From Dromaius novaehollandiae (taxonomy: Eukaryota > Chordata > Aves > Casuariiformes > Dromaiidae), in NCBI RefSeq assembly GCF_036370855.1, contig NC_088100.1:107738387-107802386 (forward strand): a stretch of 64,000 nucleotides of DNA, written 5' to 3'. Of this stretch, positions 1 to 62,706 are shown one piece after another. The stretch's first letter is position 1, and each line of letters starts with the position of its first letter. The notes beneath the pieces were generated by a model. It was not told where the DNA came from and did not search any database. It was given only the letters and a program-made list of their open reading frames with translations. A program made the translations under genes and the position numbers.

Positions 1-2740
1 TTATGGTTGCTGAACATCTGTGGATAGGGCGTTCACAGCAGAGGTCCTTTGGCTCTAAAACTTGTTATTTCTGTTAATGAAAAGGAGTCCAAATGTGCTG
101 GCCTTTAGGGCATAGTATATTGACCACCTATTTACCACGTAATGCCTTATTTTAGGAAGAAAATAATGTGATATATATACAGTCAGTAAAGTGTGATTTC
201 CCCAGGTGAGACCTGAATGAAAGTATTTGTGGAGGTTAATTTTAAAATGTGATGTCATTAGCAGTTTTCTATACGCAGATGGCAGAGCGGTATGGTATAA
301 ACTGATCAAGCATCTATAGTAAACACAACAGGAAAAGTAACTTCTGGGTGTTTGCTGACTAAAATGCTGGTGCTGGGTGGCTCATCAGCAGTACCTTTGA
401 AGTGCCAGTGCAGGGGACAGGTTTACTCCCGGTTCACTGGTATCTGCTGTGCCTAAGCTGAATTCTGGAAGCGAAACACACCTCTTATACTGACTTCAAC
501 AACATGAGGGAAATGTGAATGGTGAAGGTAACAAATGTTCTTGGGTGGTATACATTTTGCACACAGCACAGCTACCCGCCAGTATCCAACCAAAGTTTTC
601 TAATCAGGTTCTTCTAAGTGCATGATCTGAAAGCACTGGAAACCAAGAATTTCTCAGTTTTAATCTAATTAAACTGAGTATGACTTTGAGGAAAAAAATA
701 CCAGAGGAAATATTTAATGAAAATGTAGACAAAGTGTAAATCTTGCTGAATAAATGAATATTTTTCTTTTTCAGGAGGTCAAATTTGAATTTTGTTTGCT
801 GTCTAGAATGTTGACTACATCGGAATTCTTCTATACTTTTTGTAACAGTGGCATTTAAGACCATGTGCCATGGCAATTAAGAAGTTAAGTACATGAAGTT
901 AAGGCTTCTCATTTTGATGAATGTGGAAAAAGCTACCTAATAATTTTAGTTTAAGTTAAAAGACCTATTTTAAATGTTTGCGATTGTTTGTGAACAGTTT
1001 AACTTTTCTAATGTATTTTCAAATGGAAAAAATAATGAGTTAACCATTATTTTTAAAAGCATCATCTGAAAAAGTATTTTTTCTTTTATTTTGGACTTTT
1101 TTTTTAACAACCATACTTAATCTGAGTTACAGAATTCATTCTTAGTTACAAGTAACTTGAATAATTCTTTTTAAGTTGAAGTGTATATTTTGCATGACTG
1201 TTTATTGAAGTTTAAAAAGCTATGGCATTTCTGTGTGAAAGATCTCAGAACAATGTCAGAATAATGCAAGTTATGACTATATTTCTCATGTCCGAAGTTA
1301 GGATGACAGAACATTACTATTTCATTTACATAGAAATTACCGAGACAAAGTATCAGAGATTTAAAGCTAATGTAAAAGTATTTGTTGTATGTTGGTTACT
1401 GTTGACAGCAAAGGTGTTCAAGAAAGTGACTTTTCACATTTGTGTGGGTTTGTCCCTTGTGGTGAATGGACAGTGTCTGCCAGAAGATCTTCACTTCTAG
1501 ATCATTTCGAAATCATCCTTACATATTCCTCATCTAGGCCTTATGTTTTTTTTCTAAATTTGGCAACATCATTCTGTTGAACCTCCTCAACGTACATACT
1601 GCTTTTTTCTCTTTCCACATGAAATGCTACTATGATGCATCTTTTTTGCTTGTCAGTTGTAATCTTGTAATTCTCTGCTTTAAATACTTTGGCTTTCCCA
1701 TTTGATATCCTATCAATGCAAGGTGCTTTAAAACGTCTAAGTAACCACCTTTGCTGCTTAACAACAGAAGATTCATGTTGCTCATGTCTTTTGTGTTACA
1801 TGAGTGTTTCCAACCACACCTTTATCAGACTCTTACAAAATCAAATATATTATTATAACAGCACGAAGCTTTGAACAGTTATTTGCCTGAGCTAGAATAG
1901 CAATTTTAATCAGTAATAATGACATAAAAATCTTTCAAAACAATCTTCTGCTTGACAGCAGCACAGCAAACATGAATTCAAGAGAACATGGTGAACATTC
2001 TTGCTTTGCCACCTAATATATATTTGTACCAAAATAAAACCACACCAATGAATTCTGAATCTGGATAAAGTTAAGTCCTTTTGCCCAGGCCAAGTCCAAA
2101 GTTTCTGGATCACTTGTCTTCTCATTTCTCTCTTCTGTGACTTGCCAAAAGGTAAGAAACATGTTGGCACAGAAGAAAAATTATTACCTGGACTGTTCCC
2201 CCAGCCAATGAATCTGGTTTTTATAAATACAGCTTTAACAGAAAAATCCTGTTAAGAAAATACAGAAGAAATTTGTAATGCACAAGCAGTATCAAAATAG
2301 CATTAGAACCAAACTGGCAATAAAGTACATCATTTATGAAATCTCCCCCAAATCTAAATTCTTGTTGAGATAACAGATAAATTTAGACCATTTGTTTTAA
2401 CTTAAGCCTGCATGCATCTCACTGTTGGTTTAATCAGGTCTCTATGTTTACATAACTGTTCATTCATGCTCACAGAAAGTAATTTTTGTATCATACGACC
2501 GAGCAATAATTTAACTGCCTAGAGAGTAATTAACGTAAGAACAAGAACGCTGCCCCGTAAACCTAACAGCCTGTCTCACCCTGAGCACGCATATGCACAA
2601 GTATTTTAACCCGTGAGCATTTGCGATACGCAGTCGTAGCTGTTTTGACCTTCCTCTCGCCTTTTAAAAAATATTTTGACACTGCTGGCTTAAGAGACCG
2701 TTAAGTCTCTTAATTAAGTCATTATTTCTGCCTTACAGAG
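1..2740. other. Upstream AT-rich DNA, no recognised gene
   Basis: This stretch precedes the PNPT1 CpG island. It is AT-rich, has only short open frames (up to about 90 codons) on both strands with no family I recognise, and shows no chain of exon-like segments with splice sites. I see no clear transposon. In mammals EFEMP1 lies on this side of PNPT1, so this is probably intergenic DNA, but that is inferred from synteny and not visible here. Confidence 0.5.
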
Positions 2741-3173
2741 GAGGCAGCCGAGGACTAGAGCGCCGGGGTGACCTGCTCAAGGCAGGCCCCGCGGTGGGGT
2801 TCAGCGCTAGAGGGAGTCAGGAGGTTATGTTACAATTCCTGAACATGCAAAGTTTGGTTCAAAGAAAGGAAAAGACACAGCACAACGTCCCCAGGGCAGC
2901 AGGGCGCCCAACGGCCGCGCTCCCAGCCCCAGCTCAGCCGCGGCGCTCGGCCCCGCCCAGCGAAGGGGGCAACTGGAACTTTCCGGACGCGACACTGGCC
3001 GTGACCGCGCTCTGAGCGGCCGGTCCCTCCGCGGACGCCGTAGCCAGGCGACGCTCTGCTAGAGGGCGCGGGCACGCGTTGGCGCCGCGGAATCGAAACT
3101 AACCTGCTGGCACGGGAGCCTATCCGCTCCGGTCTTGTTGCCCGCCAGCCCGCCCTCCCGGCGCCCCCGAGAG

Positions 3174-3210
3174 CCAATCGGGTGGCGCGCTGCGGGGAGG
3201 CCGCCATTGG
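3174..3210. promoter_or_regulatory. Pair of opposed CCAAT boxes (NF-Y-type)
   Basis: CCAAT at 3174-3178 on the + strand and ATTGG at 3206-3210, which is CCAAT on the - strand. They are about 30 bp apart and just upstream of the PNPT1 ATG at 3238. Paired CCAAT boxes spaced about three helical turns apart are common NF-Y sites in TATA-less promoters. Binding is inferred. Confidence 0.5.
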
Positions 3211-3237
3211 CGTGACACCCGCCCCCCTGCCCGCGCC

Positions 3238-25266
<22,029 letters not shown>

Positions 25267-25890
25267 CTGGTAAGGCCATAGAAACCACTTTACACCACTC
25301 AGTACTGCACTTTGCTTGCAACTACTGTAGACAATTATATCACTTTTTCTTTGTATATTGTACTTCAGTGGTGTACAAACACTGCTTGCCAGTTATCATA
25401 AGTTAGGAATTGCTGTTTCCTGTGTTGTAGTTGTAGCTGTAAAGAGCTCGATATTATAAAATTGGTTCAAATGCCTGGACTCTTTCAGGCATGCTAAACG
25501 GTGTATTTTCTCCAAAACAAATTTATTTGTTCACCTAAAGCATCTATGTAAGCATCCCCTCTTTTTTCCCTCCCCTAGTTTAAAAGAAAATTTAGGGGGA
25601 GAGGTGAGAACAGCATGGGAAGGATAAAACAAAAACAAGCTGCTTTCTGGAAACTTCTGAATCAGTTACTGGAATGCCCAAAGCTCTTCTCTAGAACTAG
25701 TCTTCCTAACAGGCATTTGACTGTATAACAGGCTTAGGTTTAAACTTTCCCAAAATCTATTGTATGCATTTTTTTCTCCTTAGGAAGCCGCTAGAATTGG
25801 AAGGTGCCTGAACGTAAAATTAAGAGAAATTATGCAATGAGATTGACAAATGGAATTGCTACATACCAATGATAACTTAATAAAATCTGT
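25267..25890 (+). other. PNPT1: PNPT1 3' UTR to first poly(A) signal
   Basis: Sequence after the TGA stop. An AATAAA hexamer at 25879-25884 is followed within 40 nt by a T-rich stretch, so cleavage close to 25900 is plausible. A donor-like site at 25270 and an acceptor-like site ending at 25783 could remove most of this UTR as an intron. Confidence 0.6.
25879..25884 (+). terminator. PNPT1: Candidate PNPT1 poly(A) signal AATAAA
   Basis: Canonical AATAAA about 615 nt after the stop codon, with a downstream TTAGTTTTTT stretch. Another AATAAA at 26901-26906 could serve a longer form. Confidence 0.55.
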
Positions 25891-28800
25891 ATAATTAGTT
25901 TTTTACAGAGTACTTTCTCTCTCTTTCAGGAGAAAAGGCCTAATAGTTCATGGAAATATAAGCAATCTTCACTAGAATCTGCAGATGGATGATAGTGAAT
26001 CATGTTTTTAAAACAGAAGCTATTCACGCTTAAAGGTGATGTAGAACTTCAAAGTCTTCAAACAGATGAAAAACTTGAATTAAAAAAAAAAACAAACCAC
26101 CAACACTCTTATCTTGCATAGCATGGGTGAGAATCTAAAAACATGGAATTGTATAGACTGGAGAGCAGATTATTTATTTTTTTAAATACACTTCAGTGCT
26201 TAAGATTCCTCGTGTTACCACCTCAAAATAAAAATGCAAAAATGAGAGAGAAGTATTTAACAGTTGTTTCCTTGAAGAAGGAATTCTTCTATATGCTTTG
26301 CTGATGAGATATGACAGTGATGAGATATGGAGTTGAAAGGTACACGTGGCCAGCCAAAGCATTACTGGCATTTCAGTGTATAAGATTGAAAGTTAGAGCA
26401 AAAGGTAAAAACTTACAAGAAGTATCACCTTTAACATGATTGACACTGTTTCAGATAAATACATCAGTAACTGTCATAGTGTTCTGACTTTAATGACACT
26501 AAAATATCTGACCAAAAGGGGGACAAAACAAAGAACCTGGCTGAAACCTGATCATTTATTCTGGGATTATTAACACTGAATTTTAAAATATATAACAACA
26601 CTAAAATAATTGTTTTGGAATAAACAGTTGATACGGTAAATCTTCCCCCCAAAAATCTCTTCACTGAGTGCCAAAATTCTTCTGTTTGATTATGTTCTAT
26701 CAGTGGGTTCATCAGTCTCTTTTAGACTTCAAAATGTTTCCCAGGGGCTCATCAGAATTGCTTGTTTTTCTGCTGTGAGGTACAGACTTTCAAATGCAAA
26801 GAGGTATTCCTTCTCATGTTCTCAAATTGGTAGAGGCGCCTAATAATGAAATGAAGTTCTCACCTGATGGCAAGTGGGCTCTGGACCTCCTGACAGAAAA
26901 AATAAACTTTTGGGAGAGGAGGAATGTGAATGTATAGCAAGACTTGTTTTGCCTTTTTTTATTGTAAGTTAAAATATTAAAGAAAAAAAGTGACCGGTCT
27001 ATTTCTTTGTAGTTGTCTTTTTTTCATCATATAAGACTAAAAGAGTTTTCCCTAACAGTCTTTTCATCTTCTTTGAGCACTGTTTTCTGATATTTCCTAG
27101 TAAGAACTCTACTGTGCCTGCTTACTGTGAGTTGACTTAATTGATCAATATCTAGGTGGTTATATATCCTGGATAGTACTAATGGAATAATGTAGGCAAA
27201 TTCCTAAACAGAAGCTCAGAAATGTTTTGATTTCTCATAATTGTTCTCAGAAATTCTTATCTCTGCAATCTAAGTGGCTTTCCAGTATGTAGCTTCTTTT
27301 ATTGTGGAAAATGTTCTGTAAGGCTCGTTTTTGTAGTAGAACTGACAGATGCTCTAGTTACTACATACTAGATAAACTACCAACTCTAGAAGCCTTTTTT
27401 CTTGCTAGCTCATTACCCCTAAATTGCTTCTGTTTAATCTGTGGTAACTGACGACTTAAGAGCCAGAAGAATCCCATTCTCTCCTGTAAATGCATTTTTC
27501 TCACCTGCCGTAACAGGAGTGTTAATGATTCCTGTTGGTCAGTGTGATAGACAGTGGTCTCAGTAAATCAACTATTGGGATGTTGGGATTTTTTTCCTCT
27601 TTGATAGACAATGTAATAGGAAAGAAAACTTGTATGCCCCTGTAATGGGGGCGGGAGGGGGCAGCTTGTACAATCAGCTTGCCTTTCTGCACTTGTGACA
27701 AGTTTTAGGCCCTATGGGAAGGGGTGGAAAGAAATGCTTGGGAACTGACTGCAAGGAGCACAGAGCAGCTGCCCTTACCTGAGGTGTGAAGCTTGGCAGG
27801 AGCCAAGAATTGAGTAAGTTTGTGCTAGTCAGAACTTCCCTGGAGGGAAGCAAGCTGGCTGCAGACACTGTGGATTCATCTGAGAGCTGTCGGTAGTAGC
27901 AAAGTGGGCCGTGGCAGGAGATACTTGATTTAGCTGGTATCACCTGAGGAGACATGATCAGAGAACAGGTAGGTTAATAATGTTTGAGAGAGACTGAGAA
28001 CTCAGCTCTGTTTCAGTAGGCTTTATTTTCAATGGCTGAAATACTGGGGGTTTTTGTCTCTAGTGCCCTAGATAATTAGCTTCTGTAATGACCCATCTTA
28101 AATGGAGTCAGTGAAAAAGATTGCTTTGGAAAATGAAGCTGGGCAGTTGCAACATTACACCATCTCCTCTGAACTTCTTTTTGTTATGCAGTATTGCATA
28201 ACAAGAATTCCAGACAGCAGTCTGGTATCTTACAGCTCTATTTTCACAGCACAGCTGTAACAGAGGTTGTCCAGTTAAGTGTGGACTTCCTGATCATGAA
28301 ATCTTGGAGGAAGAAATGACATATTTGATGGCACTCATGTAGCACAGAAAAAAAACCTCAGTGTGGTCTCTTGTTTATAGCCATGCACTGGGTTGATGCA
28401 TCTTTTTATTCTTTTTTTTTTTAAGTTTTAACTTTTTTGTGTGCATTATTGAATAAACCACTTAAAATTCTGAGCTACCATAAAGGCTGATAGTAGGACT
28501 TGCTTGCCATCCTTACAGTTCAAAATCATTACAACTCCCATTATCACATATCTGTTTAAAAAAAAAAAAAAAGCTAAATTGTTTAAAGCAAATGGTCTGT
28601 TCAGTTCAGAAATCTTTCTTGATAATAATACACAGATGAAACTTTACACACTAGTATGCAGAAATAGGAATTTCTTCAGTTCACAGTAATTAAAAAAAAT
28701 ATGTAAAATTCCCTTTAAGGAGCCATTGAACAGTTCTAATACACGGGTACAAGCAGTTAAAGCTGTCAATACTTGTCTGGCATTAAAACTCTTTGGTATC

Positions 28801-31800
28801 CTAAATGCTTACTGGGTGACACTTCTTGTAAAGGAATATTTGCATCTAGCAAGTAATTTTGTGGATACTTATACAGGATCTGTCCAGCACAGGATCTGTC
28901 TCTGGAAAAAATGGTTCCACACCTGTTGTTCCACCAAAAGGTAAGAATAACCTTAACTGGCCTATTTTATATTGTCAGCTATTGGTGTCCAATTTAATAA
29001 TATAGATTTAGCAAGCAAAAATGTATTACTTCTAAGCAAATCATACTTAAATCCACATGAATATTTAAAGATCTTTTTCCTATGCTTTAGTATGGAGAGA
29101 GCTATGAAAATACTACTTCAGCCTAAATCAAATTGTGTTTTGCAGTCAAGACAATTGATTTACACTGCTTTTTCTCAGAGCTGTATTGTGTAACGGGTGA
29201 AATAATTTTTAGACAAATAAGCTGTCTTAGTATTTTTGTGTTAAGATATCAAAGTCTGGAGTATTGTTGCACTACCACTGTATAAACAGAGTTGGTCTTT
29301 TCTCTGAAGAGCTTGCAGTCAAGACAGCACACTCAATGAATGTACTAATATTGGAAAGAGCAGGTGACTTACAGAAACCAAATAAGGTAATACACTGTCT
29401 ACTTAAATTACATGTTTTGTTGTTGTATATGAACAAAACTTGGTGCTTTCCTTCTGTTTAAAGAATAATAAAGTTTCTGAAACCTTTCCATCACATCAAA
29501 GCTTTAGTGCTATATTTTTCTGCCAGGCCAAGAGGGCTGGAATTTCCTTCATTTGACAATGCTGAAATATTCACATAGGCACAAAGCTTCAGGAGCTGGA
29601 GTACTCTTAAATTTCAGCAATATATGTTAATAATACAGGTATAAGATATAAATACTACAGGTATTAGAGGTGGCAGAACTGTACTTCTGGGATTACGTGC
29701 CAAAGGGAATGATACAGTCTCTTAACTTCATTCCAAGAAACTTTAAAGGATTTAGGAATTAGTTGCTTTTCTTGTTTTTAAAAGAAAAAAAAATAGAGCT
29801 CCCTGCAGCTCCATACTGTGACTTGCTCTATCTGCAGTTCACCCTAACAGAATTCTTCATTTGGTTAAAGAACAGAGCTATATGTAACAGCTCCAGCTCA
29901 TTGCTTTATGATAACGGGGAGAAATAAGCTACTGTCAGGTGCAGCAACACAATGAAAAAGTGCTGCTTTGATTTCTCTGAATCTCACTTTGCATATACTG
30001 TTTTGTATTTTTGTATTTTCCCTGGTTTTAAATCAAAGCTGTAAGAACCATTGGGACAAGTCTTATATCTCTTCTTCAGGCCAAGCCCGCACAGATTTGG
30101 CTTGAGTTTTAATGGAATAGATTACGAGATAGCAGTCCAGTTCCCAACACCCCTGGTCCAAGCTCTCCCCTAGCTGGGAAGATCTCAATACAGTTCGGCA
30201 CAAAAAGAAGCACCTCATCTGCAGGAGTACAACTGGGTCATGTTCTGGAGTGGCATTTTTCCATAGAGGGGGTTGCTTTCATGCTTAGAAAGGCCACAGA
30301 TTTATTACATAGCCCTAAAAGGAAAAAATATTTTTTGTTCTGATTCTGGCTCATGTATCACCTACTCTTTTCATAGCTGTTCACAATGAGAGATGAGAAT
30401 TTGCTCCATGATGTTCTAGTGTCTTGATGTCTAGGGTCTTGAGCTATTCTATATATCTGGATAAGTCCCATATTTAATCTTTAGTAAAAGTGGACATGTT
30501 TGAAATTTTACAAACTGTTTGAGGAACTAAAGAGTGTGTATAGAGGTGTTGTTGAGGGGAGGAGGAGTCCAAGAGTGGCTAACATCTTGAAGCAGCAGTA
30601 TGCTGATCACTGGGTATTGTGTTTCTTCTCATGCAGTTTTAGTGAGCTTTCACTGAGGCAAAAATAGGCCTGATATGTAAAACCATGAGGGAATCAGGCC
30701 ATATAATAGAGGAAAGGCTACTGGCATGTAGCTAGGAAGGCTTGTGTGGAATCCAGCTGTAAACTGCTTAATGTGGTTTCACTAGCCATGGTTTGAGAAT
30801 CACGAAGGTAACGTGGCCTTTTTCAAACAGTTACGGACGGACTTACTGTGATTATATGATGTGCACATCAAAGTATGTTCAATTTATAAGTGTATATGAT
30901 AGTTTTCAAGGATGTACCTTATAGTTAACATCTTTTGCAAAGAAAAAAAGTAATGATTGCATGTCTCCAGTGAGCCCCGTTAAAGACAAAAACAGGTTCA
31001 ACTGGGGTTGAACCTCAGTTCCCCAGAACCCTAATAAGGGTTCTTCAGTTAAGCTTTCTCTCACCCTTTTTTTTTTCTTTTAATGTGGATTGTTTTGCAG
31101 GTGTTAAATAGGCAGACTAACAAGTCCTCAGATTCATTAATTTGCCTCTTAAATGTCAAAGACTTTTCAGCTGATCAGCTAAAACAAGTCAGCTGATCGA
31201 AAACTGCATCTTGCTGCCACCAAGAAATGATCAGTGACTGGCAAATGTTCAGTGTACTGAATAGTGACAAATTTTAAATAAGCCTGTTATAAACAACGTA
31301 TGTCAGAGCAGAGCACCTAAACACGTGACTTAAATGTTACATAGATGTAAATACTCTGAATAATGTTTTGCCTTCCTGGAGGATGTTTTTCTAACATATG
31401 AAAGAATGACACATAGTTACTTAAAGTGGCATATTTTGCAGTAAACTGCTTCTTTCCCTTCCATTTGGAAGGAGATTTAAGTCAGACTAGAGAAATGGCA
31501 GTGTTTTAAGTAAGAGCTATACTAGTGTAACTGCTTTCTCCGTTAAGCAAGAGCTAGGAAAATCTTGCTTTGTCTGTGGATGAGGCACACCCTGGTCTTC
31601 CGATTACCTGCTCCCCCCTCTCCCTTCCCCTTCAGAGGCTGAAAGATTTTATGGTCTAAGAAATTTTCAAAGTTACCTTCATCCCAAAAGGCCCCACTAT
31701 CTCACACTTCTGCGTCCTTTGCACAGTTCTATGCCCTTTTCCCCTGCCGCCATGTGAATGCTGAAGTTTAGTAAACTATCCCTGTAGGCTAACCAGCCTT

Positions 31801-32450
31801 AGCGCAACATCCTTCCTGCTTTTCCCAACAGGATGTCGATTCCTGCGCTCTTGTCCTTCAATGTATCCACCCTTAGCCAAAAGTAAACTCCAATTTTCAA
31901 TTCTCTCTTATTTTTAGTACAGAGAGAAAATGTGTAACGGCTCTTCAATATAAAAACCAAGTTTTATTAGCTCCGGAACATCTGATGAGTAAGTGGTCTG
32001 TCTTTAATTGTAGTGTTCATAAGGACCAGCTAACCAGCTCTTTCACTGAGAAGTTTCACAGACCGGCTTTACATGGAGTTAGCGTAGCCTTTGAGTAGGT
32101 CTGTGTTGAGCACAGGGCTGTGCAACACAGTGTGTTGCTGTAGGCTGGGCTGTGCTGCCATACGGTCCTGAGGGCTAGAGGAAGGGTGGGAGATGTTACA
32201 AAGTCATCTTGCTCCTGTTTTATGATGTGAGAGATTCCTCAACCTTTTATTTTCAATTTTTTTTAAAGACACCAGGCCTTGTCTGTAAGCTGTGTTATTC
32301 CAGTATAAACTAAACCAGACAGGATGCAGATCGGCCACTTGAAGTTTGTATCACGAAGCTAGTCCTATGCAAGCCAACTCTTGATAAGTCTGTGGGGTTT
32401 ATTTTTTGTTTTGGAGGGCTTTTTTTTGACGGTTACACGGGTGACATTTT
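25891..32450. other. PNPT1-PPP4R3B intergenic region
   Basis: About 6.5 kb, AT-rich, with no recognisable gene. It has further AATAAA hexamers (26901, 28452, 29465) that might end longer PNPT1 transcripts. The - strand frame at 27674-27955 lies in a GC-richer patch and resembles nothing I know. No transposon identified. Confidence 0.6.
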
Positions 32451-32794
32451 TCACACGCAGACCAGACCTTCAGAAACGACAGAGCAGCGCAAGCAGGTGC
32501 CTCTACTGCGGAACGCGTCGCACCTGCTCTCACCCCGCCAGTGAGGCGAGCGCGGGCCGGGCCGCGGCGGTGCGCGCCCGGTAACGGCGCAGGGGGGCCG
32601 AGATCCCAGCGCCGGCCCCTTCCCGCCTCCTCCCGTCGCGCGGCCGGGGGCGCGGCTCCCGTCCCCTCCCCTCCCGTCCCCGCCCCCGCCGTCGCCTCTG
32701 CGGGCGCGCGTCGCCTCGCGGCCGCCGTAGCCCCTGCGAGTGGAGCCCGTGGCTGGCGCTGAAAGGAAGAGAAAGGCAGCGAGAGTCGGGTTAC

Positions 32795-32805
32795 AAGATG
32801 GCGGC
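32795..32805 (+). promoter_or_regulatory. YY1-type site AAGATGGCGGC
   Basis: Exact match to the core YY1 consensus AAGATGGCGGC, in the orientation usual just downstream of transcription starts in CpG-island genes. It suggests that the start of transcription lies near 32780-32800. Binding is inferred. Confidence 0.65.
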
Positions 32806-32818
32806 CGCGCTCTGGTAG
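32798..32818 (+). other. Short upstream ORF 1 (6 codons plus stop)
   Basis: ATG at 32798 inside the YY1 motif opens MAAALW and stops at TAG. It has A at -3 and G at +4, a strong context. It matters only if transcription starts upstream of it. Confidence 0.4.
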
Positions 32819-32893
32819 TGGCCGAGGCGGCGGAGCGGCGCCAGCCAGGGGCCGAGCCGGGGCGCAGCGTCGCCCTCTCGCCGTCGCGGAGCC

Positions 32894-32932
32894 ATGAAAA
32901 GCGGCGCGTTAAAGGCCGCACGCTGTCCGTGA
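32894..32932 (+). other. Short upstream ORF 2 (12 codons plus stop)
   Basis: ATG at 32894 (G at -3) opens a 12-codon frame ending in TGA at 32930-32932, about 120 nt before the PPP4R3B start codon. It could reduce or tune translation if in the mature leader. Confidence 0.45.
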
Positions 32933-33055
32933 GTGGCCCGGCTCCGCGCCCGCCGTCTCGCCCTCCCTCGCTCCATCGCCCCCCGGAGGCGGAGCGGGCC
33001 CGGGGCCGCGGCCGCGGCCGGGGCCGGCGCGGAGGCCCGAGGCCGGGGCTGCACC

Positions 33056-62058
<29,003 letters not shown>

Positions 62059-62076
62059 AAGAAACCAAAACTTTGG

Positions 62077-62082
62077 AATAAA
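62077..62082 (+). terminator. PPP4R3B: Proximal AATAAA, 18 nt after the PPP4R3B stop
   Basis: AATAAA begins only 18 nt past the TAA and is followed by a T-rich ACTTTTATTACGGG stretch. It could give an extremely short 3' UTR. Confidence 0.45.
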
Positions 62083-62700
62083 CTTTTATTACGGGGTTTC
62101 AAATGCTGCAACTGTTTCAAGAGCTAAAAAGAATCTGATTCAGAAAGCTTTTTCCCATGAGTATTTAAGATAATACAAGGAGTAGCAAAAGAAACTCAGT
62201 ATATCAGCTAGAAAGGGTTAGTTCTGTAAACACAAGGCATCCAAGGAACTTGATATCTTTCTAGTAAATAAGGAGTCTGCCATTCAGGCTGCAAAATAAA
62301 TTTTAAAAATTAAAAAAAAGGGGGGGGGGGGGTAGTATTCAGAACCTGGATGATGGCTTCTCAGCAAGGAAAGTCTCAGGTTTTGGGAGGGCATGGGGAG
62401 GGAAATGTATGGTAAACAGTTTTTTAAATATTGCAGGGTTTCCCCAGTGTTTAACAGAACTAGGAAAAAGTGTCAAGCTTAAATTTTGAACCCAGTAATC
62501 TTAATTTTGTAATGGTGCTGTCAGTTGTGTTCTTTTAGCAATGCCTCTTTTAAAAAAAATTTTTAAGGGAAAACTAATTGTATTTGCATAAGAACAATCC
62601 AGATTTTGGGACCATTATTACAAATTAAACCATATTTCTCATGGTTGGAGGGAGGAACACTGCAGTTACAGTGCATGTTGCATTGTTTAAAGCAATTAAA

Positions 62701-62706
62701 AATAAA
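62701..62706 (+). terminator. PPP4R3B: Candidate distal poly(A) signal AATAAA
   Basis: AATAAA about 640 nt after the stop, followed by TTTTAATTTGTATTTTTC, a U-rich downstream element. Another hexamer at 62295-62300 precedes an A8-G13 run. Confidence 0.45.
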
